Source: a bacterium
GTDB lineage: Bacteria; Ratteibacteria; UBA8468; B48-G9; JAFGKM01
Assembly: GCA_035371905.1 (NCBI GenBank)
Contig: DAORXQ010000072.1
Coordinates: 1 to 8,601 of the forward strand
DNA: 8,601 bases
Direction of reading: 5' to 3'
The position numbers and the translations under genes were made by a program. The number at the start of each line of letters is the position of its first letter. Within the stretch, counting starts at the first letter, position 1. Shown piece after piece: positions 1-6,130 of this stretch. The notes below the pieces were generated by a model. That model did no database searches, was not told the origin of the DNA, and was given only the letters and a program-made list of their open reading frames with translations.

Positions 1-157
1 TATTTTAGGTTCAAATGTAATAAAAACAATTGGAAAAGGAGTGGTTCCTTTAAATATTCTTCCCTATGATGTTGCAAATATAATAGGTATGGTTTCTCTT
101 TTTGGAGCAGGAACATGGTTAACAATAGCAACTTATAAAAAATATCCTATTTCAACC

Positions 158-177
158 TCTCATTCAATAGTTGGTGC
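158..177 (+). repeat. Copy 1 of a 20-bp exact repeat encoding the PiT signature
   Basis: These 20 bases recur exactly at 644-663. Both copies encode the STSHSIVG part of the PiT signature, one in each half of the permease. The repeat reflects the internal duplication of this transporter family and is not a mobile or regulatory element. Confidence 0.8.
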
Positions 178-643
178 TGTTGCAGGTGCTGGTCTTGCTT
201 TTTCAACTCCAATTTACTGGGGAAAAATCTGGCAGATAGTTATATGCTGGATTCTAACTCCTCTTGGTTCTGCCATATTTGCTTTTTTATGCTATCCATT
301 AGTGAGATTCTTTTTTTCATTAAAGTTCATAAGAAAATAAGAAAAACAACTTATAGTATTTTTAATTTATCTTTCAAGTGCTTATCTTGCTTTTTCATGG
401 GGAGCAAATGATGTAGCAAATGCAACAGGAGTTCTAATTGGAACAGGTAAAATCTCTCCAAAAATTGCTGCTTTAATAGGTGCAATATCAATGGCAATTG
501 GTGTTTCAACATGGGGATATAAAGTAATAGAGACAGTTGGTTTTAATATAGTTCGTTTAACTCCTTTAATGACAATAGCACTTGAAATTGGTTCTTCTTT
601 AAATGTTCATCTTTATACCCATTTTGGTATTCCTGTTTCCACA

Positions 644-663
644 TCTCATTCAATAGTTGGTGC
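644..663 (+). repeat. Copy 2 of the 20-bp PiT signature repeat
   Basis: This matches 158-177 exactly, in the same frame and at the equivalent place in the second half of the permease. The flanking codons have diverged, so purifying selection on the signature, or gene conversion between the halves, would explain the identity. Confidence 0.8.
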
Positions 664-804
664 GATATGGGGAATTGGACTATATCAGGGAATGAGAACT
701 ATAAATCTGAAACTTGCAAAGGAAATTATAACAACATGGGCTATAACTCCTTTAATTTCAGGTATAATAACTTATGTAATGACAAAAATTTTATTAATAT
801 TTAT

Positions 805-810
805 AGGGGG
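805..810 (+). promoter_or_regulatory. Ribosome binding site for the DUF47 gene
   Basis: The G-rich stretch AGGGGG lies inside the last codons of the PiT frame, 5 bases before the ATG at 816. It supports that start and translational linkage of the two genes. Confidence 0.55.
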
Positions 811-815
811 TTAAA

Positions 816-1484
816 ATGGAAAGGACGAAAAATATATTATTCTGGCTTGGCCAAAAAGAAGAAAGAGAAATATTGAATGATGAATTGAAGCATGTTGAGA
901 TATCTTTAAAATGTGTTGAAGAAATGAAAAATGCCATAGAATTTTTTGTGAAAGGGAAAAAAGATGAAAAAGAAAAACATATTACAAATGTTAAAAATTA
1001 TGAACATCAAGGAGATGAAATAAGGAAAAAAATTACTCTTGAACTTTCTAAAGGTTTACTTTTTCCTCCTGATAGAGAAGACCTAATTATTTTAAATGAA
1101 GGACTTAATGATATAGCAGATGGAGCAAAAGGTGTTGCAAGATTACTTGAATTTTTTGATGAAAAGATATCAGAAGAAATGGGACATCTATTAATTTCAG
1201 ATGCTATCATTTCTTTAAAGGGAGGCGAAAAATTAAAAGATGCTATAAATTCCTTGATAAATAATGATATTCAAAAATTACTTGAAGAATGTGCTCATAT
1301 TGAAACACTTGAAGAAGAAGGTGACGATAAAAGAAGAGAACTAATAAAAATGCTAATGAAAGAAAATCTGTCCGCTCCTAAAATAATTTTACTTTATGAA
1401 ATTATTGATACACTTGAAAATCTCACAGATGCAATCAAAAGGGCTGGAGACCTTGTCAGAATTCTTGGTATAAAATCAAAATGA
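816..1484 (+). CDS. PhoU-like DUF47 family protein, partner of the PiT phosphate permease
   Basis: This is a cytoplasmic, all-helical protein of 222 residues, the usual size for DUF47 (the TIGR00153 type). Two PhoU-like repeats are visible. Each has an acidic E..GD..R helix motif (around residues 63-70 and 168-173). Each is followed by an acidic D/E..N/D helix: residues 83-110, with FPPDRED, and 194-205, with the pattern YE..D..E...D. PhoU proteins bind metal clusters through such E/D patterns. No membrane segment or signal peptide is seen. DUF47 genes usually sit beside PiT permeases and are thought to modulate phosphate uptake; here the gene starts 1 base after the PiT stop. Its own frame is fully intact although the permease frame upstream carries a stop. 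It overlaps the next gene by the 4-bp ATGA at 1481-1484. Family assignment is firm; the exact role is inferred from context. Confidence 0.9.
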   Translation: MERTKNILFWLGQKEEREILNDELKHVEISLKCVEEMKNAIEFFVKGKKDEKEKHITNVKNYEHQGDEIRKKITLELSKGLLFPPDREDLIILNEGLNDIADGAKGVARLLEFFDEKISEEMGHLLISDAIISLKGGEKLKDAINSLINNDIQKLLEECAHIETLEEEGDDKRRELIKMLMKENLSAPKIILLYEIIDTLENLTDAIKRAGDLVRILGIKSK

Positions 1485-2329
1485 ATCAATTTAATATAGA
1501 AACTTACCGAAAAAAAGTATTCAAAACAATATCAAAATATAAACTTGTAGAAAAAGGAGATAAAATTTTTATAGGTCTTTCAGGTGGTAAGGATAGTGGC
1601 TCAGCATGTTATTTAATTTCAGAATATGTTAAAAAAAATAAAATAGACTGCCAGATTACTGCATTTTATATTAAACTTGGTGATTTTATTCCAGAAGAAA
1701 TAATTGAAACTATAAAAAAACAGGCAGAAATATGTGGAATTGAATTAAAGATTTATAATATTTTGGACTTCGGTATAGATTATTCAAAAATTGTAAAATT
1801 GAATAGACCTATATGTAGCAGTTGTGGAACAATTAAAAGATACTTAATGAATAAAATACCCAGAGAAGAAGGTGCAAATAAATTATGTACAGGACATCAT
1901 GGAGATGATTTTATAGTTTTTTTTATGAAAAATATAATTGGGAAAAATATTGACTGGATTTCAAAGTTTACACCATTTCTTAAAGGAAATGGAAAACAAC
2001 TATCAAGAATCAGACCTTTATTTTTTGTTGGAGGTAAAGACAACAAAAATTTCTGTGAAGAAATGAAATTCCCATATATAAACGAAGATATATGTCCACA
2101 TAAATTTCTAAAACAGAAAATGGATAAAAGAAGAGAAAAATGGTACTCCACAATAGATGAAATATCAAAATGGCAACCAAATTTTAAAGAATATTTTTTA
2201 GAAGGTGTTATTGAAATTGCAAAAAGGTTAAATATGGAAATGACAGAGGTACTTATCTGTGAAATATGTGGAGAACCAACAAATAAAAATATTTGTGCAT
2301 TTTGTAGATTATTGAAGTTACAAATATAA
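1481..2329 (+). CDS. PP-loop tRNA 2-thiolation enzyme, TtuA/TtcA family
   Basis: Enzymes of this group activate a tRNA base with ATP and replace its oxygen with sulfur, using a [4Fe-4S] cluster. Visible motifs in this 282-residue protein are the PP-loop SGGKDS (34-39), the cluster cysteines C112 and C115 in PICSSCG, the GHHGDD motif (139-143), a third likely cluster ligand C205 (ICPH), and a C-terminal zinc ribbon C260/C263 and C272/C275 in the pattern CEICGEPT...CAFC. The C-terminal ribbon, the CSSCG.IKRY block and the position of K119 and D143 fit TtuA/NcsA better than TtcA. TtuA makes 2-thio-U54 in the T-loop and is typical of thermophiles. The N-terminal zinc finger usual in TtuA is absent: only about 33 residues precede the PP-loop and they hold no cysteine. 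There is no clear Shine-Dalgarno, so translation is probably coupled through the ATGA overlap. The substrate base remains uncertain. Confidence 0.82.
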   Translation: MNQFNIETYRKKVFKTISKYKLVEKGDKIFIGLSGGKDSGSACYLISEYVKKNKIDCQITAFYIKLGDFIPEEIIETIKKQAEICGIELKIYNILDFGIDYSKIVKLNRPICSSCGTIKRYLMNKIPREEGANKLCTGHHGDDFIVFFMKNIIGKNIDWISKFTPFLKGNGKQLSRIRPLFFVGGKDNKNFCEEMKFPYINEDICPHKFLKQKMDKRREKWYSTIDEISKWQPNFKEYFLEGVIEIAKRLNMEMTEVLICEICGEPTNKNICAFCRLLKLQI

Positions 2330-2335
2330 ATAAAA

Positions 2336-3034
2336 ATGTTTAAAAATTATTCTATACCTTTTAGTTTTATAGCGGGTATTATTTCTTTTTTCAGTCCATG
2401 TATATTACCTCTAATTCCAATTTATTTATCATACATAACAGGTTATTCTATTGAAGAATTTAAAACAGAAAAAGAATTATCTTATTCAAAAATTATATTA
2501 CCAAGTTTATGTTTTATTATTGGTTTCACAATAATTTTTGTTTTACTGGGTGCCTCATCTACTTTTTTAGGAAGTTTAATATTAAAGAAAAAAAATATTC
2601 TAAAATATATGAGATTTATAGGGGGAGCTTTAATCATTTTATTCGGTCTTCACATCCTTGGAATTTTTAAAATAAAAAAATTTAATCAGGAAAAAAAATT
2701 AAGACCAAAAAAAATTAATTCAGGATGTGCAGGTGCTTTTATTTTAGGAATTGCTCTTGCAAGTGGCTGGACTCCGTGTGTAGGTCCAATTCTTACATCT
2801 ATTTTAATAATTGCTTCTATGGAAGAAACAGTAAAAAGAGGTATAATTTTATTGTTTTTTTATTCTCTTGGACTTGGAGTTCCTTTTATTGTAATATCTT
2901 TATTAACAAAAAAAATTTTCTTATTCCTTAATAAAACTCATAAATATTTTAATTTTGTAAAAATTTGTACCGCTTTATTACTAATTCTTTTAGGTGTTCT
3001 ACTTGTTTTAAATAGGTTTAATTTCACCCTTTAG
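2336..3034 (+). CDS. ccdA: CcdA-type thiol-disulfide membrane protein (DsbD transmembrane family)
   Basis: CcdA carries reducing equivalents from cytoplasmic thioredoxin across the membrane to extracytoplasmic thiol proteins such as those of cytochrome c maturation. The 232-residue protein has about six hydrophobic segments (roughly 6-33, 52-82, 92-113, 130-160, 167-190, 205-225). The two halves carry the paired redox cysteines in proline-rich contexts: FFSPCILPLIP (C22) and WTPCVGPILT (C148). This internal symmetry is diagnostic of the family. It begins 6 bases after the thiolase stop, an in-frame TAA at 2327 rules out a longer protein, and no Shine-Dalgarno is seen, so coupled translation is likely. 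No thioredoxin-like partner, cytochrome c or CcsA/CcsB gene lies in the window, so the electron acceptor is unknown. The 3' end overlaps the convergent phosphofructokinase gene by 11 bp. The family call is firm. Confidence 0.9.
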   Translation: MFKNYSIPFSFIAGIISFFSPCILPLIPIYLSYITGYSIEEFKTEKELSYSKIILPSLCFIIGFTIIFVLLGASSTFLGSLILKKKNILKYMRFIGGALIILFGLHILGIFKIKKFNQEKKLRPKKINSGCAGAFILGIALASGWTPCVGPILTSILIIASMEETVKRGIILLFFYSLGLGVPFIVISLLTKKIFLFLNKTHKYFNFVKICTALLLILLGVLLVLNRFNFTL

Positions 3035-4229
3035 AAATCCTATAGTTTTTCAATCTTCCAATCTCTGGTAATTTTCCAACGAGTGGTTTTGCATATTTGA
3101 TAAATTTCTCGGTTACCCAGTTAGAATCTTCATTTATAAATTCATCTGGCATACTTCTCGTTTCTCTCGCAACCAGTTGAAGAGATACAGGTTCATAATA
3201 AACTTTATACTTTTCACCTTTTTCTCTCTTTATTGCTACAGACCCGCTTTCATATTTAATGGCATATTTTACAGCAAGTTCTCCTACTTTATACGCTTCC
3301 TTTGCATCAACTTCTGAATAAACTCCAGGGAAAGACCTCTGTAAATAACCAAAAGTATCTGCCCTTACCCTGCTGATTTTTAATTCTTTTTTGACGATAT
3401 CTGCAAGTAAATCTCCAAGTGCTCCTGTACCGCTCAACTGTACATTTCCATGAGCATCAACTTCTTTTGTAAATTTTGCGGCTATTGGTTCACCATTTTC
3501 ATCAGAAATTCCTTCTGAAACTGCGACAAGACATCTTCCATATTTTTCATAAATCTCACCCACATCTTTCAAAAATTTCTCTATAATAAAAGGTCTTTCA
3601 GGAAGATAAATAAGATGGGGACCGTCATCTTCGTATATTCTTGCAAGAGAACTTGCTGCAGTTAAAAAACCGGCATGTCTTCCCATAATTACATCAATTT
3701 TTACTCCTGGAAGTGATTTATTATCAAGATTATCTCCCATAATAGCCATCGCAACAAATTTACCTGCTGAACCATAGCCAGGTGTGTGGTCATTTTCTTT
3801 TAAATCATTATCTATTGTCTTTGGAATATGGAAACATTTAAACTCATAACCTACTTTTTTAGCATTTTCATTTAGTATAAATGCAGTTTCAGCAGAATCA
3901 TTTCCACCAATATAAAAGAAATATCTGATATTATATCTCTGCATATTTTTAAAAATCTCTTCACATTCTTCTATTGTTGGTTTTTTTCTTACACTGCCTA
4001 ATGCAGCACATGGAGTCAAAGCAACTTTTTTTAAATCTGATAATTTTTCTCTTCTTAAATCTACTAAATTCCCATCAAGAATTCCCTTAATTCCATATAA
4101 TGAACCATAAATTTCTTTTATTTCGCTATGTTTTTTACCTTCAATAATAGCACCTACTAAACTCTGATTTATAACTACAGTTGGTCCACCACTTTGAGCA
4201 ATTAACATATTTCCCATTAATTTGCCCAT
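3024..4229 (-). CDS. Pyrophosphate-dependent 6-phosphofructokinase (PfkA family)
   Basis: This cytoplasmic glycolytic enzyme phosphorylates fructose 6-phosphate at C1. The 401-residue protein shows the PFK phosphate loop AQSGGPTVVIN (11-21), IGGNDSAE (107-114), the catalytic PKTIDND (136-142, likely base D140), the substrate motif MGRHAG (182-187) and VSEG (237-240). Two positions set phosphoryl donor use. D111 replaces the Gly of the ATP-type GGDG motif, and K137 replaces the Gly of PGTIDND. Both are marks of the PPi-using type, which works near equilibrium and saves ATP. GGND, where classical PFKs have GGDG or GGDD, is to my knowledge a feature of a clostridial-type subgroup and not damage. 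The start at 4229 is favoured over Met5 or Met8 because a full AAGGAGGT site lies 3 bases upstream. The gene is transcribed alone, divergently from the GGDEF gene. Confidence 0.92.
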   Translation of the reverse strand: MGKLMGNMLIAQSGGPTVVINQSLVGAIIEGKKHSEIKEIYGSLYGIKGILDGNLVDLRREKLSDLKKVALTPCAALGSVRKKPTIEECEEIFKNMQRYNIRYFFYIGGNDSAETAFILNENAKKVGYEFKCFHIPKTIDNDLKENDHTPGYGSAGKFVAMAIMGDNLDNKSLPGVKIDVIMGRHAGFLTAASSLARIYEDDGPHLIYLPERPFIIEKFLKDVGEIYEKYGRCLVAVSEGISDENGEPIAAKFTKEVDAHGNVQLSGTGALGDLLADIVKKELKISRVRADTFGYLQRSFPGVYSEVDAKEAYKVGELAVKYAIKYESGSVAIKREKGEKYKVYYEPVSLQLVARETRSMPDEFINEDSNWVTEKFIKYAKPLVGKLPEIGRLKNYRISKG

Positions 4230-4232
4230 ATA

Positions 4233-4240
4233 ACCTCCTT
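4233..4240 (-). promoter_or_regulatory. Strong ribosome binding site of the phosphofructokinase gene
   Basis: On the minus strand this reads AAGGAGGT, a full anti-16S match, 3 bases before the ATG at 4229. It selects the first of three closely spaced Met codons. It is the strongest such site in the window along with 5541-5547; several other genes here have none. Confidence 0.8.
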
Positions 4241-4267
4241 GTTTTAAGGTAAATTTAAGATGATAAA

Positions 4268-4296
4268 ATTATACATTAAATCAAAAAAAATTGAAA
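4268..4296 (-). promoter_or_regulatory. Likely sigma-70 promoter of the phosphofructokinase gene
   Basis: On the minus strand a perfect -10 TATAAT occupies 4273-4268. A weak -35, TTTCAA (3 of 6 consensus bases), lies at 4296-4291 with a 17-bp spacer. Transcription would begin near 4261, giving a leader of about 30 bases that contains the AAGGAGGT site. The weak -35 uses the same six base pairs as the -35 of the opposite promoter. Confidence 0.55.
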
Positions 4297-4319
4297 GTTT
4301 TTTTTATAAATAGTAAAAT
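4291..4319 (+). promoter_or_regulatory. Likely sigma-70 promoter of the GGDEF operon, predicting a leaderless transcript
   Basis: The -35 TTGAAA at 4291-4296 matches TTGACA in 5 of 6 bases. The -10 TAAAAT at 4314-4319 matches TATAAT in 5 of 6, and the spacer is the optimal 17 bp. The expected start of transcription, about 7 bases past the -10, falls at A4326-A4328, on or next to the ATG at 4328. The mRNA would have 0-2 leader bases, in keeping with the absence of a Shine-Dalgarno. Confidence 0.6.
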
Positions 4320-4327
4320 GTTTTCAA

Positions 4328-5551
4328 ATGGAAGGAAAGAGATTACTTTTATTTACTGAAATTTTACTGATAGTTGTTTTTACAACTATTTTAATCTTTA
4401 CTTCTGCATATTTTGACCCACTGACGCCTTTAAAAATTCTTATTAAAAAAATATTCCCTTCCCTTGCAATAACAATATTCTTTCTTGTTTTATGTTTTAA
4501 GATAATTGAGTATTACCATTCACAAATTTTATATCAAAAAAAATTAATGGAAGATTTAAATAATTCTTTATTCAAGTTGAGTTCTGAACTGAAAATAGAA
4601 AAGATGCTTTACAATTGCCTTGAAATTTTAATTGATTTCTATAAAGGTAGTATTGGAATGTTAATTATTTTAAGTGAAAAATTAAAAAATTTTGTTTCAA
4701 CTGATATAATGACAATAAACTTAAACCATATACATGAAGAAAATGAGGGTGGAAATTACTTTTATACCATTCTTTCCCCAAATATGCTATCTTCCAAAGA
4801 TGAACAAAAAATTAAAGATTTGATTAAAGAATACGATTTTAATAGATGTTCTGGAATAATAACTCTCCCTATTCATAATGAAAAAGAAACAAAAGCGATT
4901 GCAATAGTTGGGATAACAAAAAAGAATAAAAAAGAACTTATCAGACATTTTGAAATGAGTAAATCGGTTATGGAAGTTTTTTTACGTCATCTAAATTTAG
5001 AACTTGAAAATGCTTTGCTTCATGAAGGAATAAATATTGCATCAATAACAGATGCACTTACAGAAGTGTATAATAGAAGATACTTTAATATGAGATTAAA
5101 AGAAGAATTTGCAAAAGGTAAAAGAGAAGGATATCCAATTTCCATAATGATATCCGACCTTGATAATTTTAAAAAATATGTTGATACTTATGGACATCCA
5201 ATGGGAGACATTATTTTAAAAGAAGTTGCAAATTTACTTAAAAATTCTTTAAGAGAAACAGATATAATATGTAGATTTGGAGGAGATGAATTTGCATATT
5301 TACTCCCGTTTTCTATGAGTACAGATGCAAAGGTAGTTGCTGAAAGAATCAAAAAAAATATACAGAATTATAAATTTCTTAAAGGAATGGTTGATGATGA
5401 AGTTTATCTAACTTTAAGTATCGGAATTGCTTCTTTCCCAGAACATGGAAATTCAGAAGAAGAAATTCTATCAAAAGCAGATAATGCTCTTTTTCTTGCA
5501 AAAAGTATGGGAAAAAATAAAATAGTAATTTATGAAGAAAAAGGAGGTTAA
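4328..5551 (+). CDS. Membrane-bound GGDEF-domain protein (probable diguanylate cyclase)
   Basis: This 407-residue protein probably makes cyclic di-GMP from two GTP in response to a signal. Two transmembrane segments (about 6-27 and 42-61) flank a short extracytoplasmic loop. A coiled helix (about 66-90) and a GAF-like region (about 85-225; weak, from pattern only) follow, then the GGDEF domain (about 240-405). Catalytic GGDEF (318-322) is intact, as are the metal ligand D277, the DALTEVYNRRYF opening and the product-inhibition I-site RETD (309-312). One key position differs: V285 stands where most cyclases have the Asn that contacts guanine (...FKxxNDxxGH...). ATG 4328 is the only plausible start: an in-frame TAA lies at 4307, and no ATG, GTG or TTG occurs again until codon 74, beyond both membrane segments. 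No Shine-Dalgarno is present; see the leaderless promoter. It heads the right-hand operon. Confidence 0.9.
   Translation: MEGKRLLLFTEILLIVVFTTILIFTSAYFDPLTPLKILIKKIFPSLAITIFFLVLCFKIIEYYHSQILYQKKLMEDLNNSLFKLSSELKIEKMLYNCLEILIDFYKGSIGMLIILSEKLKNFVSTDIMTINLNHIHEENEGGNYFYTILSPNMLSSKDEQKIKDLIKEYDFNRCSGIITLPIHNEKETKAIAIVGITKKNKKELIRHFEMSKSVMEVFLRHLNLELENALLHEGINIASITDALTEVYNRRYFNMRLKEEFAKGKREGYPISIMISDLDNFKKYVDTYGHPMGDIILKEVANLLKNSLRETDIICRFGGDEFAYLLPFSMSTDAKVVAERIKKNIQNYKFLKGMVDDEVYLTLSIGIASFPEHGNSEEEILSKADNALFLAKSMGKNKIVIYEEKGG
5541..5547 (+). promoter_or_regulatory. Strong ribosome binding site inside the end of the GGDEF gene
   Basis: AAGGAGG is formed by the last codons of the GGDEF gene (its C-terminal Lys-Gly-Gly) and lies 6 bases before the ATG at 5554. 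It fixes that start and shows that the small gene behind is meant to be translated well. Confidence 0.8.
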
Positions 5552-5553
5552 AT

Positions 5554-6129
5554 ATGATAAAGACAACAGAAGTTGCGATGTTTCTAATATCTCTGATTTT
5601 TATAATGTTTATCCTGACTTCTTTTTTATTTGTAATAAAAAGGAAAAAAGGGATACTCGCTTTAATTATATCATTAATATATACATTTTTTGTGGGTTAT
5701 TATATATACTTAATTTTCTATTTAAATCCTGTTTTAGAAAAGTTTGAAAAGTACAGTTCTCTGGAAAAAATAATAATAACTCCAGAAATTGAAAAAAAAG
5801 AGATAAAAAATAAAAATGATGTTGTTCTTGTACTTAATTTAAATGGCACTTCAGTAAAAGTTAGTATTGGTGACGAAATTGAAATAAAAAAGAATATGAC
5901 TTTTACAATTAATGATGTAGAAGGAATTGATAAAAAAAATGTAAAAGTTAACTTTATTGGTTTCATAGGAAACCCAAAGGTTAACGATGGTCAGGATATG
6001 GGATATGAAATAAGTTATAAAAAAATTATGAAAAATAAAGCACTTGACCAGAAAAAAGAAAAATTTGAAATTGAAATAAAAAAAGATGATAAAAAAATTG
6101 GTTCTGTTTATATAAATTTTATAGATTAG
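5554..6129 (+). CDS. Uncharacterised protein with two N-terminal membrane segments and a C-terminal beta-rich domain
   Basis: I do not recognise a family. The 191-residue protein has two hydrophobic helices (about 7-28 and 34-57) separated by a basic KRKK turn (29-32). By the positive-inside rule that turn is cytoplasmic, so both ends would face outward. Residues 59-86 are charged and linker-like. Residues 88-190 look like a small beta-rich domain with alternating hydrophobics (VVLVLNLNG, VKVSIGDEIEI, KVNFIGFIGNP) and no cysteines, histidine clusters or catalytic motif that I can see. It starts 2 bases after the GGDEF stop with a full Shine-Dalgarno, so it may belong with that sensor, for example as an extracytoplasmic ligand-binding or scaffold partner; this is inference from position only. 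Base composition matches its neighbours. That it is a real gene is well supported; its function is unknown. Confidence 0.75.
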   Translation: MIKTTEVAMFLISLIFIMFILTSFLFVIKRKKGILALIISLIYTFFVGYYIYLIFYLNPVLEKFEKYSSLEKIIITPEIEKKEIKNKNDVVLVLNLNGTSVKVSIGDEIEIKKNMTFTINDVEGIDKKNVKVNFIGFIGNPKVNDGQDMGYEISYKKIMKNKALDQKKEKFEIEIKKDDKKIGSVYINFID

Positions 6130-6130
6130 A

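Larger units (their letters stand above)
1..814 (+). pseudogene. PiT-family inorganic phosphate permease, 5'-truncated by the window and interrupted by an in-frame TAA
   Basis: PiT permeases are inner-membrane, cation-coupled phosphate transporters built from two homologous halves. One reading frame runs from base 2 to the TAA at 812-814, broken only by a TAA at 338-340. Before that stop lies the end of the first half, with the PISTSHSIVGA signature (about 146-178). After it comes the second half, with the signatures GANDVANATG (about 401-430) and PVSTSHSIVGA (about 632-664). The stop falls in the hydrophilic loop joining the halves. The GTG at 41 is not a real start, because the PiT frame is open back to the window edge. 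No ATG, GTG or TTG lies between the stop and the second GANDVANA; the first ATG is at 491, after it. Restart would therefore lose a core motif. The rest of the frame is undamaged, which suggests a recent nonsense mutation or a base error. Family assignment is secure; functional status is not. Confidence 0.85.

Noticed and set aside
41..340. Separate 99-residue membrane protein starting at GTG 41
   Set aside because: The PiT frame is open upstream to the window edge and this piece is the end of the first PiT half, so GTG 41 is an internal codon.
338..340. Stop-codon reassignment to explain the PiT TAA
   Set aside because: TAA ends at least four other genes here and TGA and TAG end the rest, so the code is standard.
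491..814. Separate 107-residue protein starting at ATG 491
   Set aside because: It is the end of the second PiT half; starting there would omit GANDVANATG, which is encoded in the same frame just upstream.
667..876. Small + strand reading frame spanning the PiT/DUF47 junction
   Set aside because: It lies in another frame of two recognised genes, has low-complexity composition and no ribosome binding site.
1007..1210. Minus-strand reading frames inside genes (also 1897-2151, 5718-5966, 6534-6728, 8113-8310)
   Set aside because: All are antisense to well-supported genes and their products are Ser/Phe/Ile-rich with no motifs, as expected from antisense reading of AT-rich DNA.
2725..2931. Small frame inside ccdA
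   Set aside because: It is a shadow of ccdA, which has the conserved redox cysteines in its own frame.
5532..5747. 71-residue frame across the GGDEF end and the next gene
   Set aside because: It overlaps two better candidates, and the AAGGAGG at 5541-5547 points to ATG 5554.
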